The position numbers were made by a program, and so were the translations under genes. 58,869 nucleotides of DNA from an uncultured Lachnospiraceae bacterium (lineage in GTDB: Bacteria > Bacillota > Clostridia > Lachnospirales > Lachnospiraceae). Within the stretch, counting starts at the first letter, position 1. Each line of letters opens with the position of its first letter. The notes under the pieces were generated by a model. It saw only the letters and a program-made list of their open reading frames with translations. It had not been told where the DNA came from and made no database searches. Positions 1 through 8,313 of the stretch are shown here, piece by piece. Location: positions 1-58,869 of the forward strand of contig CANBFE010000025.1 of the NCBI GenBank assembly GCA_947367855.1, in the 5' to 3' direction.

Positions 1-321
1 TATTGTTGCAGTATCATTTCGCTTATATGCTTTCGATTTATATAAATATGGCTTTTGAAGCCCGCTTTTTACAGTCAGTTTTATTGTTCTGTCATTATTC
101 TGCAATTCCAGTGTATAATCAGGCTGCGGAGTAATGCTGTCATGAATTTTATTTTCAATATCCAGACATGCCTGTTTTGCATCCGACAGTCCTTTGATAT
201 TACCATTGTCGTCAATGCCAAAAAATATTTCTCCACCATCGTAATTCGAAAAGGCACTTACTGTTTTTAAAAATGTATTTGTAATCATTTCTTTGTACTC
301 TGTTGTTCTTGTTTCACGCAT
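1..321 (-). CDS. AlbA_2 (Schlafen-like, divergent AAA-4) domain protein, partial
   Basis: The N-terminal 107 residues of a larger protein whose 3' end lies beyond the left edge. It begins MRETRTTEYKEM and contains the segment NYDGGEIFFGIDDNGNIKG, the hallmark of the AlbA_2 domain (COG2865, 'ATP-binding/putative DNA-binding') near the N-terminus of many clostridial regulators. The start is the ATG at 319-321, preceded by a purine-rich GGAAAGGGAAAG element. The gene is clearly more AT-rich than the sugar genes to its right, which hints at separate origin. Members of this family are usually annotated as transcriptional regulators or as parts of defence and mobile modules. The missing C-terminus prevents a choice. 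A matching promoter and a palindrome lie just upstream. Confidence 0.8.
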   Translation of the reverse strand, partial: MRETRTTEYKEMITNTFLKTVSAFSNYDGGEIFFGIDDNGNIKGLSDAKQACLDIENKIHDSITPQPDYTLELQNNDRTIKLTVKSGLQKPYLYKSKAYKRNDTATI

Positions 322-354
322 ACACCGCTTTCCCTTTCCGATTTTATTGCTTAT

Positions 355-383
355 ATTATACATAGAAATACGCAAAAAAACAA
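355..383 (-). promoter_or_regulatory. Promoter of the AlbA_2 gene
   Basis: On the minus strand a TTGTTT box (378-383) is separated by 17 bases from a perfect TATAAT (355-360), about 34 bases before the start codon at 321. The left arm of the palindrome at 366-416 lies in the spacer. Confidence 0.6.
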
Positions 384-416
384 TCGTATTTTTTTGCGAT
401 TGATTTTTGCGTATTT
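366..416. repeat. Nested inverted repeat overlapping the promoter
   Basis: Outer arms AAATACGCAAAAA (366-378) and TTTTTGCGTATTT (404-416) are perfect 13-base complements. Inside them CAATCG (381-386) pairs with CGATTG (397-402). The left arm lies within the spacer of the AlbA_2 promoter, so the element could be an autoregulatory operator. A terminator or cruciform role is also possible. Confidence 0.65.
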
Positions 417-456
417 GGGACATCAGGGCTTGTTTTCTTTGTGGCATCTCGTTAAT

Positions 457-1061
457 TCAGTCACAGACAATGATATTGTCATATCCCTTCAGGGAATCCG
501 GCAGTTCATCCGTCAGCACGGGGTATTCGTTCAGACCCGCAATGTGAACCAGTGTGACAATGCCGAACTTTGTATGATCCAGCAGAAAATACGGCTGGCC
601 GGAGTTTTTAAGTGCCAGTAATTTGATGGCGCGCTCGTTGATGTCATGGTTGGTAATCCCGGAGGCCACGGAAAAGCCGTTGGCGCCCAGGAAACATTTA
701 TTGAAAAAGAGTGTTTCCAGATTGCTTTCCGCAATGGGGCCGATACAGGAATTGGTATTTTTTTTAATGCTGCCGCCTATTATGATACTGGGAATATCAT
801 AGGCGGTGAGCTGGTTTACATGGGAAATTCCATTTGTCACCACGCTGACATTTTTTCCTTGATTTCCCTGTTGAGCTCCATCTTGGCTGAAATGCTCAGT
901 TCCATGGGCTTCTGGGTCAGTTTGACGCCGCCGCCGTGAAGGAGCGTCAGCTTTTTGTCCCGTTCCAGCTTGACCAGGTCTCTGCGCAGGGTGGATACGG
1001 ATATATTTAATTCATCTGGAAGCGCTTTTAACCGCAGGGGAGAGCATCTTATGGGAGACAC
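457..1061 (-). pseudogene. DeoR-family regulator, truncated and internally deleted
   Basis: Two pieces of one DeoR/GlpR-type sugar regulator in different frames. The N-terminal piece (about 837-1045) has the second half of the DeoR winged helix (DELNISVSTLRRDLVKLER, then LTLLHGGGVKL). The C-terminal piece (457 to about 850) has the DeoRC sensor domain (VSVVTNG, IIIGGSIKKNT, CFLGANGFS, HTKFG) and a natural stop. The join near 845-860 lacks roughly 25-30 residues, including the conserved D-S/G-x-T-T sugar-phosphate-binding loop, and shifts frame. The first residues of the HTH are also missing: homology stops near 1045, where the divergent GH2 remnant begins. A functional repressor is not expected. 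It probably once controlled the adjacent hydrolase genes. Confidence 0.8.
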
Positions 1062-1063
1062 AT

Positions 1064-1921
1064 ATGCATCTGGGCATACGGACCCTGCAGCTGCTGCCCA
1101 ATGAAGGCGCAGGGAAGGATGCCCTGCCTTATACCTTCTGCCTCAACGGAGAAAAGATCTATATCAAGGGCGTGAACATGGTGCCTCTGGATATGCTGTA
1201 TGGAAATGTGGGGTGGCAGCGCTATGCCCACATGACGGCGCTGATGGTAAACGCAGGCTGTAATCTGGTGAGAGTGTGGGGAGGGGGACTGATTGAAAAG
1301 GAGGAATTCCCTGGCGGTGTACGGAGGGGGAAATGAACTGCAGGATGAGCCGGACAAACCCACGGGATTGGAAAACGGCAATATCCGTCTGCTGCAGGAG
1401 ATTGTGGAGCAGCTGGACGGCACACGCTTTTTCTATCCCGCTTCCGCGTCAGGGTCCAGGGAATTTGTCACAAGGGACAGGGGGGTGAGCCATGATGTGC
1501 ATGGGAACTGGAAGTATCTGGGAGATCCGGCCCACTATGAGCTGTATGGGGAATCCGATAATCTGTTCCACAGTGAATTCGGGACGGACGGTGCTGCCCA
1601 TGTGAAATCCCTGAAAAAAATCCTGCCTCCGGAGGCGCTGCATCCTACGCCCATGAGAGAAAATCCGGACTGGCAGCACCACGGGGAGTGGTGGGGAACC
1701 TATGACAGGGACTGCGGAATGATTCGTCCAGAGCCGTCCTGGAGGCGGGTGTGGAGACGGCAGGGGACCACTGGTATCTTCTGGGGGAAGATAATTATGT
1801 CATGCTGCTTCCCGGGGAGTCGGTTACACTGCGGTTCGTGCTGTGCCGGAAGGAGGGCGTATTGTTCTGGGAACCTGGAAGCGGGAAAACAAAACCTGAA
1901 TTGAGGCTCAGGTATCTCTGA
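1064..1921 (+). pseudogene. GH2 beta-mannosidase-like gene, multiply deleted
   Basis: Three well-preserved fragments of a glycoside hydrolase family 2 protein in different frames. Fragment 1 (about 1069-1308) has LPYTFCLNGEKIYIKGVNM and NLVRVWGGGLIEKEEF. Fragment 2 (about 1309-1720) resumes at SLAVYGGGNELQDEP, which includes the GGNE motif with the acid/base glutamate. Fragment 3 (about 1730-1921) is the C-terminal Ig-like tail (GDHWYLLGEDNYVMLLPGES) with a stop at 1919-1921. The N-terminal sugar-binding domain, roughly 50-60 residues before GGNE, and the nucleophile region are missing. No extra stops occur within fragments, so decay happened by deletion. The head abuts the truncated DeoR head, so one deletion may have removed the shared divergent promoter. 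Confidence 0.8.
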
Positions 1922-1937
1922 GCAAAGGAGGGACTGT

Positions 1938-3630
1938 ATGGGGATGGAATTTTCGGAGGTGATGCTGACCGTCACCAGAAGAAGCGGGAAACAGGAATGC
2001 CTGGAGCTGAGGAAGACGGAAAGCTCCGGGTCCGGAGATCGGTGGCAGGGGGGCAGCGAGACGGTTTGGGCGGAATTTTATACCCGAGGCGGGGAGAAGC
2101 TTTTCACCGCAGGCGTGAAGCTTTCCCTGAAGGCGGAGGCTTTTCGGGAAAACGACGGTCTGTGCGCCCGGGAACCCGTTCTGCTTGCGCTGAAGCCCGG
2201 GCGTAACCCGGCGCGCATGACTGCCATGTATCTGCACAGGGACTGGTGGACAAGACCGGCGTTTATCCGTTCCTGGCAGGAGGTGCCGGACAGAACCCAG
2301 TGCATTTACCTGGATTACGGAACCTCTTTCGGCTGCCTTTTCCTGATGGCGGGCAGGAAATTCAAGACCTGTGCCCTGGGAGGCAGGGAGGGCTGTCTGA
2401 CTCTGGGAATGACCGCCTGCAGGGGAGGGCAGATGACACTGGAGGAGCCGGTGTTTGTGATGGCGGAGGAGAGCTCGGCCCTTGGCGCGGTGGAGGCGGC
2501 ATGCGCGGGGGCGGCAGAGTTGGCAGGATGCCTTACAAGAAGGGAAAAGAGGTATCCGGAGATGTTTTCCTGGCTGGGCTGGTGCAGTTGGGATGCTTTT
2601 TATAAAGAAATATCCCAGGGGAAAGTCCTGGAGAAGGCGGAGGAAATCCGGGAGAAGCAGGCGCCTGTGAGATGGCTTCTTCTGGACGACGGATGGCTGT
2701 CGGAGAGAGACGGCAGACTGTATGACCTGAGACCGGAAAAGGAGAAGTTCCCGGAGGGATTTTCCGGAATGACGGCCAGGCTGAAGGAAAGCGGACAGAT
2801 ACTGGGGGTTGGCGTCTGGCATGCCCTGGGCGGATACTGGGGCGGCATAGAGCCTGGAAGCGATGCTGGGCAGATGCAGAGGGATGCGCTGTATGAAACG
2901 GTAAGCGGCAGGCTGCTACATGGACGGAAACCTGATCAACTGCATGGGAATGGCCATGGAAAATATTCTGGGCCGTCCTGGTTCCTCCATCAGCAGAAGC
3001 AGCGACGACTTTGTGCCGGATGCGCCGGACGGGTTTGCAGAGCACCTGATTCAGAATCTTTATAATGCGCCCTATCATGGTTATTTCTATTATTGCGACT
3101 GGGATATGTTCTGGACCTGTCATGCGGACGGAGAAAAACATGCAGCCCTGCGGGCGGTGAGCGGAGGGCCGATTTACTGTTCGGACAGGGTGGGAGAGAC
3201 AAAAACACAGGTTCTGGAGCCGCTGGCCTACCGGGACGGCAGGATCCTTCGAATGGAACGCTCCGGGCTGCCTGCAGATCAGTACTGCTGCTATGACTGG
3301 CAGGCGGGAACCGGTCACAGGGAAGGTTCAGACTTTGAACTGGAAAAGGACGGTTACAGGATCTATCTGCTGCTGCCGTTTTGCGGGGATGCGGCTGTGG
3401 TGGGGCTGGCGGATAAATATATGGGAATGCTGGCCCTGGAATCCCTGCGGCAGCTTGAGAACGGTTTTCTGGCCTGCGTCCATGAGTCTGGGAGCTTTGC
3501 TTTCTGTACAGCCAGAAAGGTTGCGGGTCTCACCGTCAACGGCAGGGACAGACTGAAGGACATGCGGCGGAAGGGATGCAGGAGGTAAAGTCTTCTTTTA
3601 TGTCCGCTCTGGAGCGGATGAAGGGCCCTC
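1938..3630 (+). pseudogene. GH36 / raffinose-synthase-type alpha-galactosidase, internally deleted
   Basis: The start is intact: AAAGGAGGG precedes ATG 1938. The first fragment (to about 2915) includes WLGWCSWDAFYKEISQGKV, WLLLDDGW and ILGVGVWHALGGYWGGI, typical of the raffinose synthase/Sip1 branch of GH36. It fuses out of frame near 2915-2920 to a second fragment (DGNLINCMGMAMENI, YFYYCDWDMFWTCH, VSGGPIYCSDRVG). The stretch expected between them, which carries the catalytic nucleophile Asp (the K-x-D-x-Q motif), is absent. A further frame change lies near 3586, where the tail runs towards the GH38 remnant. Activity on alpha-galactosides is inferred for the ancestor only. The present gene should be inactive. 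Confidence 0.8.
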
Positions 3631-5036
3631 GGGGGAGAGTCTGATTCGACAGTTTTTATACGGAAAAAGGTTTGTGGCGGAGCATTTCGGCAGGGATGTG
3701 GTAACTGCCTATAATGTGGACAGCTTCGGCCACGGCGCAAATATGCCCGCCATCTGCAAAGGCTGCGGCATAAAATACTATCTTATGTCGAGACCGGATA
3801 AAAAGTATGTGGATGTGCCCCCGGTGTTTGTGTGGGCTGCCCCGGACGGCAGCGGACAGGGCGGTACAGGCCATAGCCAACCGCATTGACACCCGTGGGG
3901 ACGGATTTCCGCTGCTCTTCGTCAATCCCGTGGGCAGGGCATATGAGGGAATCCTGGAGGCAAATGCCTATGTGCCCAGGGCCATGAAGAAGAGAATCCG
4001 GATACGGGATTTTCAGGGAAAGGAAATTCCCTATGCAGAGTCGGAATATGAAAATTATGCGCCTGAGTCCCGCAAGCATATTCTGTTTGAGGCCAGGGTT
4101 CCGGCTTACGGGTATGCGCTGTACCGTGTGATTACCGAGGGACCGGACATTGACCCGGATGCGGGAAACTGCATTGCAGCCACGGAAAGCAGTATGGAAA
4201 ACGGGATGATCAGAGTAGTCTTTGACGAACAGACAGGCGCTCCCTGTTCCATAAGCATAAAGGGGACAGAGCTGTTGGAGAAGAGCTGTATGTTTGCCGT
4301 TTACGAGGACGACAGGGGCTCCTGGGGGGAGGATGTCTTTGACGGACAGATGTGCGGCAGTTTCCGGGTGACTGATAGAAAGGTCATGGAAGTGAATTCC
4401 ATGAGAGCTGTGGTCAGATATCTGCTGGAATACAGGCATTCCGAGATGATGGCGGATTATATTCTGGAAAAAAACAGCGACCGTCTGAAAATTCGTCTGA
4501 AACTGCGCAATGCGGAAAAGCAGAAACTGATCACGCTGAATGTGCCGGCAGCGGTCCACAATCCCGTGGTGTACAATGAGACAGCTTTTCTTGCGGAAAA
4601 CAAGGTCTGCGGGGAGAGTGGGAATAAGGAATATTATCAGCACAGATTTGCAAAGATTGAAGACGGCAGCGGGCAAAAGGGACTGGCGGTTATCAATGAC
4701 TGCATTTACGGATTCCATCAGGAGGGGCCGGAATACCGCCTGATTCTGCTGCGGAATTCCTCCTTTGCAAGAGGGGGAAGAGGGCCGCTTCCGGACAATC
4801 TGGAGGGCAGATTTATGAATCAGGGGACTTATGATTATTCGCTTGTGATAATTCCTTTTCAGGAGCCTCTGTCCCATGGCAGGCTGTTTGCAGAGGCGGA
4901 TTTTCTGCACATGCCCGTGGAATGTCCGGAGGACAGCTGCCACAGGGGAGACAGACGACGGATTTCAGATCTGCAGTATGCTGGAGGAGTGAGGCAGCAC
5001 GTTTTCCATGCAATTCTGCTCCATGGCTTGAACTGA
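3631..5036 (+). pseudogene. GH38 alpha-mannosidase-like gene, deleted at the 5' end and in the middle
   Basis: The first fragment (about 3631-3850) has GESLIRQFLYGKRFVAEHFG and TAYNVDSFGHGANMPAI, the part of the GH38 catalytic domain with the nucleophile/metal Asp. The second (about 3853-4930) has the C-terminal beta domains (FPLLFVNPVGRAYEG, YALYRV, SWGEDVFDGQ, FAEADFLHMPV). The N-terminal HxDxxW metal site and several hundred middle residues are missing, and the frames differ. The last 35 codons before the stop at 5034-5036 have no family look and overlap the next promoter, so the true C-terminus is probably lost too. With the GH2 and GH36 remnants it points to a former mannose-rich glycan locus. 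Confidence 0.75.
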
Positions 5037-5057
5037 AAGAGGTTTCTGTGCTAAAAT
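5028..5057 (+). promoter_or_regulatory. Promoter of the 5120 gene
   Basis: TTGAAC (5028-5033), an 18-base spacer and an extended minus-10 TGCTAAAAT ending at 5057. It sits about 60 bases before the GTG start. Confidence 0.5.
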
Positions 5058-5119
5058 AAAAATATGCCTGTACTAAAAACAGGGGACGTGTTTTGCAGAG
5101 TACAAAAAGGAGGGGCATT

Positions 5120-5644
5120 GTGGGCAGATATATTAGAGAGATGGATTTGCAGCTTCCGGAGAATGAGGTGCAGGGGCTGATAGACGGTTTCCTGAAGGAG
5201 AACGGATTTTACAGAGGAGAGTGGCAGGGGCAGATATACTGGACTGCCGATTATGGGATAAATAAGCCGGTTCCTCCCGTGAGGGTTGCAAAGGCTTATA
5301 TGGGGTTGTATTTTTTTGACTATACATATGAGAACGGAAAGCTGCATTTCGAGGCCTGGCTGAGGGACGGAAAGAAGAAAGAAGTAGAGCTGACGGGGTG
5401 GTATCTCTGGCAGATAAAGTTTCCCTATGCCGATCTTGTGGCCGAGCTGGAGAAAGATCTGATTGACAAACTGCCCCAGGATAGCGAGCTGCGGCTTCAG
5501 GCCGGGAACGGTTGTCAGCTTGAAAAAAGCAGCGGGAGAATGGGCAGGGCATATCTGTTTGTGGGAGCAGTGGGCATCCTGTTTATGATGGCGGGCTTTT
5601 TCAACGTTTTGAAGCGTCTGCTGCTGTTATTGCTGGGAGCCTGA
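5120..5644 (+). CDS. Hypothetical protein with C-terminal membrane anchor
   Basis: A 174-residue protein of unknown function. The chosen start is GTG 5120, because AGGAGGGG lies directly upstream. An in-frame ATG at 5093 is further from any Shine-Dalgarno site. The body (QLPENEVQGLIDGFLKENGF, then IYWTADYG) resembles small clostridial proteins with a soluble N-terminal domain. Residues around 145-170 form one hydrophobic helix (LFVGAVGILFMMAGFF), so it is probably a tail-anchored membrane protein with the soluble part inside the cell. It is flanked by decayed genes on the left and by its own terminator on the right, and so is a single transcription unit. I do not recognise a characterised family. 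Confidence 0.75.
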   Translation: MGRYIREMDLQLPENEVQGLIDGFLKENGFYRGEWQGQIYWTADYGINKPVPPVRVAKAYMGLYFFDYTYENGKLHFEAWLRDGKKKEVELTGWYLWQIKFPYADLVAELEKDLIDKLPQDSELRLQAGNGCQLEKSSGRMGRAYLFVGAVGILFMMAGFFNVLKRLLLLLLGA

Positions 5645-5671
5645 TGTTTGGATGCTAAACAGCGCACCAGG

Positions 5672-5703
5672 ACAGGAAATCTTAAAAGGTTTCCTGTTTT
5701 TTT
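5672..5703 (+). terminator. Intrinsic terminator
   Basis: ACAGGAAA (5672-5679) pairs with TTTCCTGT (5690-5697) across a 10-base loop and runs into a T tract to 5703. It ends the hypothetical gene and isolates it from the MarR operon. Confidence 0.85.
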
Positions 5704-5720
5704 CTGCGCAAATATTATTC

Positions 5721-5749
5721 TTGACAAACATCCGGGTGTGTTGTACCAT
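5721..5749 (+). promoter_or_regulatory. Promoter of the marR-ABC operon, with candidate operator
   Basis: TTGACA (5721-5726), 17 bases, TACCAT (5744-5749). Downstream, before the MarR start, lies the short palindrome TTGATCAA (5796-5803), a possible MarR half-site pair. Autoregulation is inferred from family habit. Confidence 0.65.
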
Positions 5750-5828
5750 AATCCAAAGGTACCTAAATATATGGCTTTAAGACAACTTAGAACAATTGAT
5801 CAAATAAAGATATCGGTGTAAGAAAATC

Positions 5829-6323
5829 ATGAACAGGAATACAAATAACCACAACAATACAAACACGGCTTCGGATGTCTGTCCGAATACGGATGTCGGT
5901 TCCGCTCCCTGCCGCCGCTGCGGCGCTCTGGCTTATGAGAAGGACAATCTGTACAGCATGATGCGGGCCTGCGGGCACCATCTGTACATCCGGTCGGGAA
6001 GAAGTGCCGGTCAGGGCAGGATTTTGGCCATACTGCTTGAGCGCAGCAGCATGACGCAGAAGGAACTGCAGGACATTCTGGGGATACAGCCCGGTTCCAT
6101 AAGCGAAATTCTTGCCAAAATGGAAGAAAAAAGCCTGATCCGTCGCCAGAGGGATGACGGGGACAGAAGGCGGAGCGTCATCGAGCTGACGGTCACCGGC
6201 AGGGAAGAGGCGGAGCTTCAGGAGAGGCAGGACGACGGTTCGCCCACTTTCGGCGTGCTTTCCCGGCAGGAGCAGGAGGAGCTGAAGGCAATGCTTTGGA
6301 AGCTTTTGGAGAGTTGGAAATAG
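5829..6323 (+). CDS. MarR-family transcriptional regulator with Cys-rich N-terminus
   Basis: A 164-residue winged-helix regulator. MTQKELQDILGIQPGSISEI and EKSLIRRQRDDGDRRRS are the recognition helix and wing of the MarR fold. The N-terminus is Asn-rich and then carries C18, C28-x2-C31 and C48-x-H50-H51, a pattern that could bind a metal or sense oxidants; this is inference. It is the first gene of a unit with the two exporter halves (19 bp to the next start), the usual arrangement in which a MarR protein represses its own drug or metabolite exporter until the substrate binds. No strong Shine-Dalgarno precedes ATG 5829, so the start is less certain than the fold. Confidence 0.85.
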   Translation: MNRNTNNHNNTNTASDVCPNTDVGSAPCRRCGALAYEKDNLYSMMRACGHHLYIRSGRSAGQGRILAILLERSSMTQKELQDILGIQPGSISEILAKMEEKSLIRRQRDDGDRRRSVIELTVTGREEAELQERQDDGSPTFGVLSRQEQEELKAMLWKLLESWK

Positions 6324-6342
6324 CGGAGGAGAATGGCGCAGG

Positions 6343-8112
6343 ATGAAGTTTTTATTTGGCTACTTAAAAAAATACCGCTTTATCATGGCATTCGGCATGG
6401 CGGTGAAGCTTTCGGCTGCAGTGGCCGAACTGATGCTGCCCTACGTTCTGGAGCATCTGGTGGACGATGTGGCCCCGCAGCAGAATGCAGGTCTGGTGCT
6501 TATGTGGGGGGCCGTGATGCTGATGCTGGTGGTCTATGTGCGTCAGGCCAATGTGAAGGCCAACCGGACTGCCGTGAAGGTGGCAAAAAACAGTATATAC
6601 GAAATAAGAAGGGATTTGTTCTGGAAATCCGTTAATCTGTCAGGAGGTCAGCTGGATGAATTCGGCCTGCCCTCCCTGAATTCCCGGATGACTTCGGATT
6701 CCTACAATCTGCAGAGCTTCATTCAGTCCAGTCAGACCATGGGGATCCGGGCGCCCATTCTGCTGTTGGGGGGGATTTTCATCACCCTTACCATGGATGT
6801 GGGCCTGGCTTCCATCCTCTGTATTATGGCGCCGATTCTGATTACTGCAGTAGTCTTTGTGTCCATGAAGGGCATACCGCTCTACGACAGGGTGCAGAAA
6901 AGCGTGGACAATATCGTGCGCATCATGCGGGAGAACATCACGGGAATCCGGGTGGTGAAGGCCCTTTCCAAGGAAGATTACGAAATGCGCCGTTTCCAGG
7001 AGGCCAATGAGGAGATGGCGGCCCGGGATATCAAAGCCGGGATTGTTATGGCCCTGCCCGGCCCCATCATGACTTTCATGCTGAACATAGGACTGACCAT
7101 TGTAGTGGTGGTGGGGGCTTACCGTGTCAACGGGGGTGTGACCCAGCCCGGGGTGATTCTGGCGTTTCTGACTTACTTTAACATGATTCTCATGGGGGTA
7201 ATGGGACTGAACCGGATATTCATGCTGATGTCAAAGGCCAATGCCTCGGCGAACCGGATTGCAGGCGTGGTGAACACGGCGGACGAGCTGCTGCCTATTC
7301 CCGCAGAGGAGGCGGCAGTGACACAGAGGGAGGAATACATAGTCTTTGACCGGGTGACTTTCAGCTATGGAAAAAGCCTTCAGGAGGAGACGGAGGAAGC
7401 GGCGGCCCAGGATAAGTTCGACGGCCTGGAACGTCAGAAATGTCTGGAGGAGATCAGCTTCGCCATCAAAAAGGGCGGTTCCCTGGGCATAATCGGAGCC
7501 ACCGGATGCGGCAAGACAACCATTATCAATCTGCTGATGCGTTTCTACGATGCGGATGAGGGCGCGGTCTTTATTGACGGAAGAGATGTGCGTACCTATG
7601 ACAAGGATGAACTGCACAGACTCTTCGGCGTGGTGTTTCAGAATGACGTCATATTTGCGGATTCCCTGAAGGAGAATATTTCCTTTGGCAGGGATGTGTC
7701 CCGGGAAGAGCTGCGCAGCGCCGCAGGGGACGCCATGGCAAAGGAATTTATCGAATCCTATGAGGATACATATGACCACAGAGCGGTGGTAAGAGGGGCA
7801 AACCTAAGCGGCGGACAGCGGCAGAGAGTGCTGATCGCAAGAGCATTGGCAGCTGCTCCCCGGATCCTGGTGCTGGATGATTCTTCCAGCGCCCTGGATT
7901 ATAAGACGGACGCCGCCCTGCGCAAAGCCATTCGGGAGAAACACGCGGATACCACCACCATCATTATCGCCCAGAGAGTCAGCTCCATCATGGGACTTGA
8001 CGATATCATCATGCTTGATGAAGGCAGGATCATCGGACATGGTACCCATGAGGAATTGCTGGAGAGCTGTGAGGTATACCGGGAAATCTATAAAACCCAG
8101 ATGTCTGCGTAG
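6343..8112 (+). CDS. ABC exporter subunit, degenerate-site half (permease fused to ATPase)
   Basis: A 589-residue half-transporter: an exporter-type transmembrane domain (about residues 1-310, six helices), then an ATPase. Walker A is GATGCGKT and the signature is canonical LSGGQ. Walker B reads LVLDDSSSALD, with Asp where the catalytic Glu should be, and the switch His is Gln (IIIAQRV). This is the known pattern of the inactive-site partner in heterodimeric exporters such as TM287/288. It should pair with the next gene, which has the complementary pattern. Substrate unknown; drugs, peptides or lipids are possible. GGAGGAG lies about 13 bases before ATG 6343. It ends with TAG at 8110-8112, and the same frame stays open into the next gene. 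Confidence 0.9.
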   Translation: MKFLFGYLKKYRFIMAFGMAVKLSAAVAELMLPYVLEHLVDDVAPQQNAGLVLMWGAVMLMLVVYVRQANVKANRTAVKVAKNSIYEIRRDLFWKSVNLSGGQLDEFGLPSLNSRMTSDSYNLQSFIQSSQTMGIRAPILLLGGIFITLTMDVGLASILCIMAPILITAVVFVSMKGIPLYDRVQKSVDNIVRIMRENITGIRVVKALSKEDYEMRRFQEANEEMAARDIKAGIVMALPGPIMTFMLNIGLTIVVVVGAYRVNGGVTQPGVILAFLTYFNMILMGVMGLNRIFMLMSKANASANRIAGVVNTADELLPIPAEEAAVTQREEYIVFDRVTFSYGKSLQEETEEAAAQDKFDGLERQKCLEEISFAIKKGGSLGIIGATGCGKTTIINLLMRFYDADEGAVFIDGRDVRTYDKDELHRLFGVVFQNDVIFADSLKENISFGRDVSREELRSAAGDAMAKEFIESYEDTYDHRAVVRGANLSGGQRQRVLIARALAAAPRILVLDDSSSALDYKTDAALRKAIREKHADTTTIIIAQRVSSIMGLDDIIMLDEGRIIGHGTHEELLESCEVYREIYKTQMSA

Positions 8113-8313
8113 GATATTGCTTTCCCGGGCAGCTTAGAGGCGGGAAGGCCGGGAGAAACAGCCCTGGGACAAAGCGAAGGAAAGCAGCAGAGCGGGAGAA
8201 CCCAAAAGGGCAGCCCAGGGCCGGAAGCCGCGGCGCAGAAACAGAACAGAGAAGAGTTCCCGAAGGTCAAGAGGGGAAGCGGAAAGAGTCAGAGCGAGGC
8301 AGGAAGAAGAGAT

